Shown here one piece after another: positions 56,616 through 64,000 of a stretch of 64,000 nt of DNA. Under the pieces are notes generated by a model that was not told where the DNA came from, made no database searches, and was given only the letters and a program-made list of their open reading frames with translations. The translations under genes and the position numbers were made by a program. The stretch's first letter is position 1. Each line of letters begins with the position of its first letter. Where the stretch lies: assembly GCA_021775095.1 (NCBI GenBank), contig JAJFII010000104.1, positions 62,001-126,000 of the forward strand. The letters run 5' to 3'. The stretch is from Rhodospirillales bacterium. Lineage in GTDB: Bacteria; Pseudomonadota; Alphaproteobacteria; Rhodospirillales; Casp-alpha2.

Positions 56616-56799
56616 GCGGCTTGGTCCATAAATATGTATCCGGTTGCAAGCAGATGGCGCGCGGAACGGGAACCAGAATTTCCGCACAGCAGGGCCCGTG
56701 TCGCGTGACATTGGGGTGGGTTTTCCATAAGTTCCCCCTCTAATATAAGTTCCCCTCTAATTCAACGGTCCCGTGATTTTCTCATTAACAAGGTTTGCT

Positions 56800-58113
56800 A
56801 TGCGCTTATCCCAATATTTTTTGCCAACACTGAAAGATACTCCCGCTGAAGCCCAAATCGCTTCCCACCGCTTGATGCTGCGCGCCGGAATGGTTCGTCA
56901 GTCTAGTGCCGGAATTTATTCTTGGTTGCCCCTGGGATTGCGGGTCCTGAAGAAAATCGAAATGGTTGTTCGCGAGGAACAAAATGCGATCGGATGCCAT
57001 GAAGTTCTAATGCCGACAATTCAACCGGCTGATCTGTGGCGTAAAAGTGGACGCTATGACGATTACGGACCGGAAATGCTGCGGTTCGTCGACCGGCACG
57101 AGCGAGACATGCTTTATGGTCCGACCAATGAAGAGCAAATTACAGAGATTTTTGCCGAAGCTGTCCGCAGCTACCGAGAATTGCCGCAAATGCTCTATCA
57201 TATTCAATGGAAGTTTCGCGACGAAGTGCGACCGCGCTTTGGCGTTATGCGGGGCCGCGAGTTTCTAATGAAGGATGCCTATTCCTTTGATTTGGATGGG
57301 GCGGGGGCCCGACGGTCTTACAATAAAATGTTTGTCTCCTATCTCAAGACCTATGAGCGCCTCGGATTGAAAGCAATACCCATGGCGGCGGATACCGGTC
57401 CCATTGGCGGTGATATGAGCCATGAGTTTTTAATCCTGGCGGATACCGGTGAAAGTGAAATTGCCTGTCATCGGGATTTCCTGGAGATGAGCCTGATCAA
57501 CCAAAGTATTGATTTCGACGGCGACCTGCAGCCCATTGTCGACCGGTTTACCGGCAAATATGCCGCCACCGATGAAATGCGAAATCTGGAAACAGAAAAG
57601 GCCCTGGGTGAAGACCTTGTGACGGCTCGCGGTATTGAGGTCGGCCATATCTTTAATTTTGGAACCAAATACTCCAAACCCATGGGCGCATCGGTGGCCG
57701 GACCTGATGGTCAGGATGTGGCAGTCGAAATGGGATCCTATGGGATCGGCGTGTCGCGGCTGGTAGGTGCCATTATTGAGGCGTCGCACGACGAAAATGG
57801 TGTCATATGGCCGGATTCCGTAGCGCCCTTCCAGGCCGGTATTATCAATTTAAAATCCGGCGATGGGGATTGTGACAACGTCTGTGAGGACATCTACCGT
57901 AAAATGCGCAACTTGGGAGTGGAAGTTCTTTATGATGACCGTGATGCCCGGGCCGGGGCGAAATTTGCCGACGCCGATTTGATCGGTTTGCCGTGGCAGA
58001 TCATTGTCGGACCGCGGGGCGTCAAAAACGGTGTGGTCGAACTCAAAAACAGAAAGTCCGGTGACCGTGACGAACTAAGTCTGGAAGCGGCTTTCTCGAA
58101 AATCTCAGGATAG
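56800..58113 (+). CDS. proS: Prolyl-tRNA synthetase, alphaproteobacterial short type
   Basis: A 437-residue class II synthetase that charges tRNA-Pro. It starts [20 protein letters not shown] and has class II motif 2 ([25 protein letters not shown]) and motif 3 ([18 protein letters not shown]). The C-terminal anticodon-binding domain has [21 protein letters not shown]. It lacks the ~180-residue editing insertion of E. coli ProS, as is usual in alphaproteobacteria, so mischarged Ala would need a separate deacylase. AAGG precedes ATG 56800. Confidence 0.97.
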   Translation: MRLSQYFLPTLKDTPAEAQIASHRLMLRAGMVRQSSAGIYSWLPLGLRVLKKIEMVVREEQNAIGCHEVLMPTIQPADLWRKSGRYDDYGPEMLRFVDRHERDMLYGPTNEEQITEIFAEAVRSYRELPQMLYHIQWKFRDEVRPRFGVMRGREFLMKDAYSFDLDGAGARRSYNKMFVSYLKTYERLGLKAIPMAADTGPIGGDMSHEFLILADTGESEIACHRDFLEMSLINQSIDFDGDLQPIVDRFTGKYAATDEMRNLETEKALGEDLVTARGIEVGHIFNFGTKYSKPMGASVAGPDGQDVAVEMGSYGIGVSRLVGAIIEASHDENGVIWPDSVAPFQAGIINLKSGDGDCDNVCEDIYRKMRNLGVEVLYDDRDARAGAKFADADLIGLPWQIIVGPRGVKNGVVELKNRKSGDRDELSLEAAFSKISG

Positions 58114-58124
58114 GAAAACGCGTT

Positions 58125-59369
58125 TTGTTCAGTGGATTTGAGTGGATGATGGCGTTCCGCTACCTGCGGGCGCGCCGACAGGAAGGGTTCATTTCTGTCA
58201 TTACCTGGTTTTCCCTATTGGGAATTTGCCTGGGTGTGGCAACGTTGATTATTGTCATGTCGGTGATGAATGGTTTTCGTGAGGAATTGCTTAATCGTAT
58301 CCTTGGTTTGAACGGTCACATGAGCGTTTACACGTCGGATGGCATCATGCGGGATTTTGACGATTTGGGGGACCGTGTCGCTGCGATCAACGGCGTTGTC
58401 TCCGTCACCCCGATGATCGAGGGTCAGGTGATGGCGACGGCCCGCGGCGTCGCTCAGGGGGCCGTCGTTCGTGCCTTGCGTAAGTCTGATCTGCAGAAAC
58501 GGAATATTCTGGCGGACAACCTCGCCAGTGGGTCGCTTGACGCCTATGGGCAGGGTAACGGCCTGGTTATTGGTAATCGACTGGCCCAAAAAATGGGCGT
58601 ACAGGTGGGTGATAAAATTACACTCATATCGCCAAAAGGTATGGTTACTGCGTTTGGCACTGTCCCCCGCATGAAAGCTTTCGAAGTTGCCGCGACCTTT
58701 GAAATTGGCATGTTTGAATATGATTCCAGTTTCATATTTATGCCGCTTGAGCTGGCCCAGGGGTATTTCAAGCTGGCCGATGCGGTTACCAATCTGGAGG
58801 TGTTTATCCAAAACCCGCAAGCCGCACCTGAAATGGCCACCAATGTCATGCTCGAACTGGGTAAGGGCATTCGTGTCCACGATTGGCAGCGGGCCAATGC
58901 CAGTTTTTTTAACGCCATACAGGTGGAACGTAACGTCATGTTCCTGATATTGACGCTGATTATTCTGGTCGCCGCATTTAACATCATATCGTCGATGATT
59001 ATGCTGGTTAAGGACAAGGGACGCGACATCGCAATTCTTCGGACCATGGGGGCGACGCGCGGTACCATCATGCGCATCTTTTTTATTGCTGGCGCCAGTA
59101 TTGGGGTGATCGGAACCCTTGCCGGATTTGCCCTCGGCCTGTCCTTTGCCAACAATATTGAAGCCATTCGGCAATGGATCCAATCGCTCAGCGGTAGTGA
59201 GCTATTTGCCGCAGAAATCTACTTCCTCTCACAATTGCCGGCGATCGTCGATACCCAAGAAGTCATTGCCGTGGTTTGTATGGGGTTTGGGCTGTCGATT
59301 ATTGCCACTCTTTATCCGGCCTGGCGCGCCGCCCGCTTAGACCCGGCGGAGGCCCTGCGTTATGAATGA
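58125..59369 (+). CDS. lolC: Lipoprotein-releasing ABC transporter permease
   Basis: A 414-residue LolC/LolE-type permease that, with LolD, releases lipoproteins from the inner membrane to LolA. It has four transmembrane helices: one near the N-terminus ([21 protein letters not shown]), a large periplasmic domain, then three near the C-terminus with [21 protein letters not shown] and the C-terminal [17 protein letters not shown] signature. As in most alphaproteobacteria there is a single permease gene, so it probably acts as a homodimer. The start is TTG 58125. It overlaps lolD by eight bases. Confidence 0.96.
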   Translation: MFSGFEWMMAFRYLRARRQEGFISVITWFSLLGICLGVATLIIVMSVMNGFREELLNRILGLNGHMSVYTSDGIMRDFDDLGDRVAAINGVVSVTPMIEGQVMATARGVAQGAVVRALRKSDLQKRNILADNLASGSLDAYGQGNGLVIGNRLAQKMGVQVGDKITLISPKGMVTAFGTVPRMKAFEVAATFEIGMFEYDSSFIFMPLELAQGYFKLADAVTNLEVFIQNPQAAPEMATNVMLELGKGIRVHDWQRANASFFNAIQVERNVMFLILTLIILVAAFNIISSMIMLVKDKGRDIAILRTMGATRGTIMRIFFIAGASIGVIGTLAGFALGLSFANNIEAIRQWIQSLSGSELFAAEIYFLSQLPAIVDTQEVIAVVCMGFGLSIIATLYPAWRAARLDPAEALRYE

Positions 59370-60075
59370 ACCTCATGTGATGATGCCTTCCCAGGACGAC
59401 ATACCGGTATTGGTTCTGCAAGGTATTGTTCGAACTTTCCACCAGGGACGGGACGACCTGCGGGTGCTGTGCGGGGTCGATTTGGAAATTGCACCGGGAG
59501 AAGTGGTTGGTCTTGTTGGGCCATCGGGGGCCGGAAAATCGACCTTATTGCATATTGCCGGTTTGCTGGAAGCTGCGGATGCGGGCGAAACCTATGTCTG
59601 TGGTGAAGCCAGTTCCGGTATGAACGACAATCAACGCACGGCCATCAGACGTAATAGCCTGGGGTTTGTATATCAGTACCATCATCTGTTGCCGGAATTT
59701 TCGGCCGTGGAGAATGTAATGATTCCGCAGATCATTTCAGGATATTCGCGGCAGGAAGCCCGGGCCCGCGCGCGGGAACTGTTAAAATGGATGGGGCTCG
59801 AACCCCGTGAGAAACATCGTCCTGCCCGTTTGTCAGGTGGCGAGCAGCAACGTGTTGCCATTGCCAGGGCGATTGCCTCGGCACCAAAATTACTGATTGC
59901 CGACGAACCGACGGGAAATCTGGATCCCCATACGGCCGACGACGTATTTGATGTATTGCTTAAACTCGCTCGCGATTCGAACCTTTCAGCCCTGATTGCC
60001 ACCCATAATACAGAATTGGCGGCAAAAATGGACCGGGTTGTCCGTATGCAGGATGGGATTCTCGTCCCCGCCTGA
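59362..60075 (+). CDS. lolD: Lipoprotein-releasing ABC transporter ATPase
   Basis: A 237-residue MacB/LolD-type ATPase with Walker [11 protein letters not shown]-loop region [21 protein letters not shown] signature [14 protein letters not shown], Walker [13 protein letters not shown] and the switch His in ATHNTEL. It powers LolC. Start ATG 59362 lies inside the lolC end, which indicates coupled expression. It is followed after 97 bases by dnaE. Confidence 0.97.
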   Translation: MNEPHVMMPSQDDIPVLVLQGIVRTFHQGRDDLRVLCGVDLEIAPGEVVGLVGPSGAGKSTLLHIAGLLEAADAGETYVCGEASSGMNDNQRTAIRRNSLGFVYQYHHLLPEFSAVENVMIPQIISGYSRQEARARARELLKWMGLEPREKHRPARLSGGEQQRVAIARAIASAPKLLIADEPTGNLDPHTADDVFDVLLKLARDSNLSALIATHNTELAAKMDRVVRMQDGILVPA

Positions 60076-60172
60076 CCCGTCACTACCAATTGTCGTTTTT
60101 TTGTGAATAATTTACCCATCAAATCGATGTCTCGATGACAAGAGCCGTTGACTGTGAAATTGTAGGATCATC

Positions 60173-63100
60173 ATGAGCGGTTCTAAATTTATCCATCTTC
60201 GCGTCCATTCGGCCTATTCCCTGTCGGAAGGCGCAATTCCCGTCAAAGCTCTGGTCGCCCTGTGTCGTGCGCAGGACATGCCGGCGGTTGCCGTAACCGA
60301 TACCAATAATTTATTCGGCGCCTTGGAATTTTCCGGTGCTGCGGCGAAAGATGGGATTCAGCCAATCATTGGTATTCAACTGGCCATTGAATATGAAACG
60401 GCAACGGAGGGTCCTGACCGGGATATGGTCGGCCGGGAAAAGCAATCACCGGCCGCGCCAATGGTCCTGCTGGCGCAATCCGATGCGGGCTACCGGAATA
60501 TTCTTAAATTGCTGAGTTTTGCCTATTTGCAGGGTGAAGACGCCAACGATCCCCGCATACCGCTGGAAATTCTGCAAAATAATTCAACCGATATTATTGC
60601 TTTGACCGGCGGGCCGGCGGGCCCTTTGGGCAAGTTGATTCTTGATAGTCAGATTCCGGCAGCGGACGGTTTTTTAAAAACCCTGAAATCGATTTTTGCC
60701 AACCGCCTTTACATGGAAATCATGCGCCACGGCACGGAAGAAGAACACCAGACAGAAACCGCGTTTTTGAATATGGCCTATAGCCATGAGGTCCCATTGG
60801 TGGCGACAAATGAAGCCTTTTATCCCGACCGGAATATGTACGAGGCGCACGATGCGTTAATTTGCATTGAAGAAAAGTCCTATGTCTCACAGGCAGTGCG
60901 CCGTCGCCTGACTCCTGAACACTATTTTAAATCGGCGGCTGAAATGAGCCGAATTTTCGAGGACCTGCCTGAAGCCATCGACAACACGGTGGTTATTGCA
61001 AAACGTTGTGCGTTTCTGGTCGAAACAATCGATCCGATCCTGCCGCCGTTTGATTGTGGCGACGGTTTGACGGAGGAAGATGCGCTCAGACGCCAATCCC
61101 TGGAAGGACTGAATGCGCGGCTTGATGTTCATGTGTATTCAGAAGGAATGAGTGATCCGGAAAAACAGACAGCGGCTAAACCCTACCTGGAACGGCTAAA
61201 TTTTGAATTGGATGTCATTATCCAGATGGGATTCCCTGGGTATTTTCTGATCGTTGCCGATTTTATCGGGTGGTCGAAGGAGCAGGGAATTCCGGTGGGT
61301 CCGGGTCGCGGTTCGGGGGCCGGGTCGGTCGTCGCCTGGGCATTGTCGATTACCGATTTGGATCCGTTGCGTTGGGGGTTGTTGTTCGAGCGGTTTCTCA
61401 ATCCGGAACGGGTCTCGATGCCAGATTTCGATATTGATTTTTGCCAGGACCGACGCGATGAAGTTATTCGGTACGTGCAACAAAAATATGGCCGTGACCA
61501 TGTGGCGCAGATTATCACCTTCGGCAAGTTGCAGGCACGTGCAGTGTTGCGTGACGTCGGTCGAGTTCTAGAAATGCCCTACGGCCAGGTTGATAAGATT
61601 TGCAAACTGGTTCCAAATAATCCCGCCAATCCGATGACCCTTCCCGAAGCCATCGAAAGCGAACCGCAATTGCGGCAAATGATTGACGAGGATACCGACG
61701 TACGTCGATTGACCGATATGGGGAAAAAATTGGAGGGCTTATACCGCCACGCATCAACTCATGCGGCCGGTGTGGTTATCGGTGACCGGCCTCTTGAAGA
61801 GTTAATTCCGTTATATCGCGATCCGAGGTCGGAACTTCCGGTGACCGGTTTTAATATGAAATTTGTGGAATCGGCGGGGTTGGTGAAGTTTGACTTCCTG
61901 GGACTGAAAACCCTGACGGTGCTGACAACAGCCGAACGCCTGGTCCGGGCGAAAGGTGTCGAGATTGATCTTCTGACCATTCCCCTGGATGATAAAAAAT
62001 CCTTCGAGATGATGGGGCGTGGCGAAACGACGGGCGTTTTCCAGCTGGAAAGCGCAGGCATGCGCGATGTCCTGAAATCCATGAAACCCGACAGTTTTGA
62101 AGATATTATTGCTGTTGTTGCCCTTTATCGGCCAGGGCCCATGGATAACATTCCCGCCTACATTCGGCGTAAACATGGCGAAGAAGACCCGGATTATCTG
62201 CACCCAACTCTGGAAGGGATCCTGAAGGAAACCTATGGCATTATCATCTACCAGGAACAGGTCATGCAGATCGCCCAGGTGTTATCCGGTTATTCACTGG
62301 GGGCGGCCGACCTGTTGCGGCGCGCCATGGGTAAAAAAATTCAGGCCGAAATGGATCAGCAGAGGCAAATTTTTGTCGATGGCGCTGCGGAAAAGGGCGT
62401 CGATAAAAGACAGTCCAGCGACATTTTCGACCAGGTCAACAAGTTTGCTGGTTACGGATTTAACAAATCCCATGCAGCGGCCTATGCCCTGGTTGCCTAT
62501 CAAACGGCCTATCTGAAGGCCAATCATCCGGTTGAGTTCCTTGCCGCTTCGATGACGCTGGATATGGGAAATACAGACAAGTTAAATATATTCAGACAGG
62601 AACTTGATCGCCTCGGCGTACCGTTGCTGACCCCTGATATCAATAAATCAGACGTGGTCTTTACTGTCGAGCGGCCGATTGATGGTCCGCCCGATGCTTT
62701 GGGCGCCATTCGCTATGCTTTAGCGGCTGTCAAAAATGTCGGTGAAGGGGCTATGCAAAGTCTGGTCGACGAACGCGTGGAACAAGGCGAATACAAAAAT
62801 GTCGACGACTTTGTCTCGCGACTGGACAGTCAACAGGTCAATAAACGGCAGATTGAAAACCTCGCCCGGGTCGGTGCCTTCGAATGTTTGATCCCAAACC
62901 GTCGCCAGGTTTTCCAATCTGTTGAATCAATGATGCGCCATGCCAATTTGGCACGGGCCGAGCGCAACAGTAATCAGATCAGCCTGTTCGGCGGTGACTC
63001 CGATCCGGCACCGGGTATCGAACTCCCCGAGGTGGCCGAATGGGCACCGATGGACCGATTGAAGGAAGAGTTTGATGCGCTGGGCTATTATCTGTCTGCG

Positions 63101-63670
63101 CATCCCCTGGATACGTTTTCAAAAAGTCTCGAGAAACTGAAAGTTCGGCGCATCGCCGACGTTGCCGCAATGCGGCGACCGGGCGCGGTAAAACTGGCGG
63201 GGACCCTGATTGGGAAAAAGGAAAGAGTCTCCGCCAAGGGCAATCGTTTTGCCTTTGTTCAATTTTCGGACTCTTCCGGATCCTTTGAGGTGACGCTGTT
63301 CTCCGAAGCCCTGAATGCGGCAAGGGATTTACTGGAAGTTGGAAATTCATTGCTGATTGATGCTGTTGCCCAGTTCGAAGGCGACGAAGGTGAAGTAAAG
63401 TTTTTAGCCAATCGCTTCCAGCCACTGGAAAAAGCTGCTGCCAATGCGGTTGATGGTTTACGTGTATATATCAATTCGGAAGCCCCGCTGGAGCCCTTGA
63501 AAGAGGTTTTGTCGAATGAGCGCAAGGGCAGGGGACGGGTTGAAATTATTCCCCGCCAACCGGGTTACAAATCCATATCCATCGAACTTAAAGAAACATA
63601 CGACATTTCACCGGGCATCTATCAGGCCGTACGGGCCATTCCCGGGGTACTGGATGTTCAGGAGATTTGA
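60173..63670 (+). CDS. dnaE: DNA polymerase III alpha subunit
   Basis: The 1165-residue catalytic subunit of the replicative polymerase. The N-terminal PHP domain begins FIHLRVHSAYSLSEGAI. The polymerase core contains GPGRGSGAGSVVAWAL and the catalytic acidic motif PDFDIDFCQDRRDEVI. Then follow HASTHAAGVVIGD, LYRPGPMDNIPAYIRRKHG, ADLLRRAMGKK, the helix-hairpin-helix and, near the C-terminus, an OB-fold (KLAGTLIGKKERVSAKGNRFAF). The length is normal. AGGA lies 5 bases before ATG 60173. Confidence 0.98.
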   Translation: MSGSKFIHLRVHSAYSLSEGAIPVKALVALCRAQDMPAVAVTDTNNLFGALEFSGAAAKDGIQPIIGIQLAIEYETATEGPDRDMVGREKQSPAAPMVLLAQSDAGYRNILKLLSFAYLQGEDANDPRIPLEILQNNSTDIIALTGGPAGPLGKLILDSQIPAADGFLKTLKSIFANRLYMEIMRHGTEEEHQTETAFLNMAYSHEVPLVATNEAFYPDRNMYEAHDALICIEEKSYVSQAVRRRLTPEHYFKSAAEMSRIFEDLPEAIDNTVVIAKRCAFLVETIDPILPPFDCGDGLTEEDALRRQSLEGLNARLDVHVYSEGMSDPEKQTAAKPYLERLNFELDVIIQMGFPGYFLIVADFIGWSKEQGIPVGPGRGSGAGSVVAWALSITDLDPLRWGLLFERFLNPERVSMPDFDIDFCQDRRDEVIRYVQQKYGRDHVAQIITFGKLQARAVLRDVGRVLEMPYGQVDKICKLVPNNPANPMTLPEAIESEPQLRQMIDEDTDVRRLTDMGKKLEGLYRHASTHAAGVVIGDRPLEELIPLYRDPRSELPVTGFNMKFVESAGLVKFDFLGLKTLTVLTTAERLVRAKGVEIDLLTIPLDDKKSFEMMGRGETTGVFQLESAGMRDVLKSMKPDSFEDIIAVVALYRPGPMDNIPAYIRRKHGEEDPDYLHPTLEGILKETYGIIIYQEQVMQIAQVLSGYSLGAADLLRRAMGKKIQAEMDQQRQIFVDGAAEKGVDKRQSSDIFDQVNKFAGYGFNKSHAAAYALVAYQTAYLKANHPVEFLAASMTLDMGNTDKLNIFRQELDRLGVPLLTPDINKSDVVFTVERPIDGPPDALGAIRYALAAVKNVGEGAMQSLVDERVEQGEYKNVDDFVSRLDSQQVNKRQIENLARVGAFECLIPNRRQVFQSVESMMRHANLARAERNSNQISLFGGDSDPAPGIELPEVAEWAPMDRLKEEFDALGYYLSAHPLDTFSKSLEKLKVRRIADVAAMRRPGAVKLAGTLIGKKERVSAKGNRFAFVQFSDSSGSFEVTLFSEALNAARDLLEVGNSLLIDAVAQFEGDEGEVKFLANRFQPLEKAAANAVDGLRVYINSEAPLEPLKEVLSNERKGRGRVEIIPRQPGYKSISIELKETYDISPGIYQAVRAIPGVLDVQEI

Positions 63671-64000
63671 TCTGACCGCACTGGTGCCGCCGTTGCTCGA
63701 AGACTTTCGTTGGTTAAGCACCGCGCCAAATTTACTTATCTCCAAGTGTGACGGCCTGGAGAGTATCCACCGTACGGCACAAACCCTTGTCGATGGCGCG
63801 CTTTTGCTTAGTGGCGAACAAACCGAACGCCTTATGGCCCACCGCACGGGTCAATTGGGTCGGTATGTTGAAATTCTGGTTTATACGGTCCTGTCGCTTG
63901 CCGACGATATTGAAGACCTGAAGGCAAACATCCAGGTTTTTGATGGGACAGCCACCCGTGGTGAGTTTGATTTGTTATATAAACGGGGCGGAAACTGGTG
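63654..64000 (+). CDS. DUF1853 family protein, 5' part
   Basis: The frame opens at ATG 63654, overlapping the end of dnaE by 17 bases, and runs to the window edge. The encoded ~115 residues match the N-terminal half of DUF1853: VPPLLEDFRWLSTAPNLLI, then GQLGRYVEILVYTVL, then a FDGTATRGEFDLLYKRGG segment. The last segment resembles the strand pair of a PD-(D/E)XK nuclease-like fold (GEFD...). The function is unknown. GTG 63684 is an alternative start. The rest of the gene lies to the right of the window. Confidence 0.7.
   Translation, partial: MFRRFDLTALVPPLLEDFRWLSTAPNLLISKCDGLESIHRTAQTLVDGALLLSGEQTERLMAHRTGQLGRYVEILVYTVLSLADDIEDLKANIQVFDGTATRGEFDLLYKRGGNW

Noticed and set aside
58215-59183. 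Long open frame (322 codons) antisense to lolC
   Set aside because: Its protein is His/Asn-rich with no family pattern, and it lies wholly opposite the well-supported lolC gene.

Overview
The window is a chromosomal segment of an alphaproteobacterium, most likely from the Rhodospirillales or a related marine lineage. This rests on family content and gene order: an NDUFA12-type complex I subunit, a compact fourteen-gene nuo operon followed by birA, coaX and RNase J, the runs tig-clpP-clpX-lon-hupB and mce-DUF1467-(insert)-proS-lolC-lolD-dnaE, an adenosylcobalamin-dependent ribonucleotide reductase, and small PAS/GAF/receiver proteins. I saw no insertion sequence, prophage, CRISPR array, rRNA or plasmid gene.

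Left part (1-9 kb): the 3' end of a hydantoinase B gene; a minus-strand signalling patch with a PAS-like protein, a GAF gene split by an in-frame TAA, a RidA-family protein and a receiver/metallo-beta-lactamase fusion; then nrdJ and a 485-base divergent intergenic region.

Accessory middle (9-20 kb): NDUFA12, two tandem mlaD-like genes, DUF2155, an AroE-like dehydrogenase and an MscS channel run rightward. They are followed by a SufR-type regulator divergent from a Rieske protein with a large uncharacterised C-terminal domain, a TauD-like dioxygenase divergent from a TauE/SafE exporter, an unrecognised conserved protein and a YdjM-like membrane hydrolase.

Metabolic core (20-27 kb): aat, accC, accB, aroQ and a medium-chain dehydrogenase lie on the minus strand, with nnr and malonyl-CoA decarboxylase on the plus strand.

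Proteostasis and complex I (27-49 kb): tRNA-Leu, tig, clpP, clpX, lon, hupB, tRNA-Val and tRNA-Asp, then nuoA to nuoN in the standard order with very short gaps or overlaps. Clear hairpin terminators close lon, hupB and tRNA-Asp.

Right part (49-64 kb): birA, coaX, rnj, mce and DUF1467; then an accessory block (tag, an orphan receiver protein and a tmpA-tmpB-like phosphonate degradation pair); then proS, lolC, lolD, dnaE and the start of a DUF1853 gene that runs off the window.

The best candidates for under-described biology are the Rieske fusion with its Fe-S-sensor-like regulator and the receiver/MBL fusion with RidA. The tmpAB-like pair, the divergent TauD/TauE pair and the tandem MlaD genes are also of interest.
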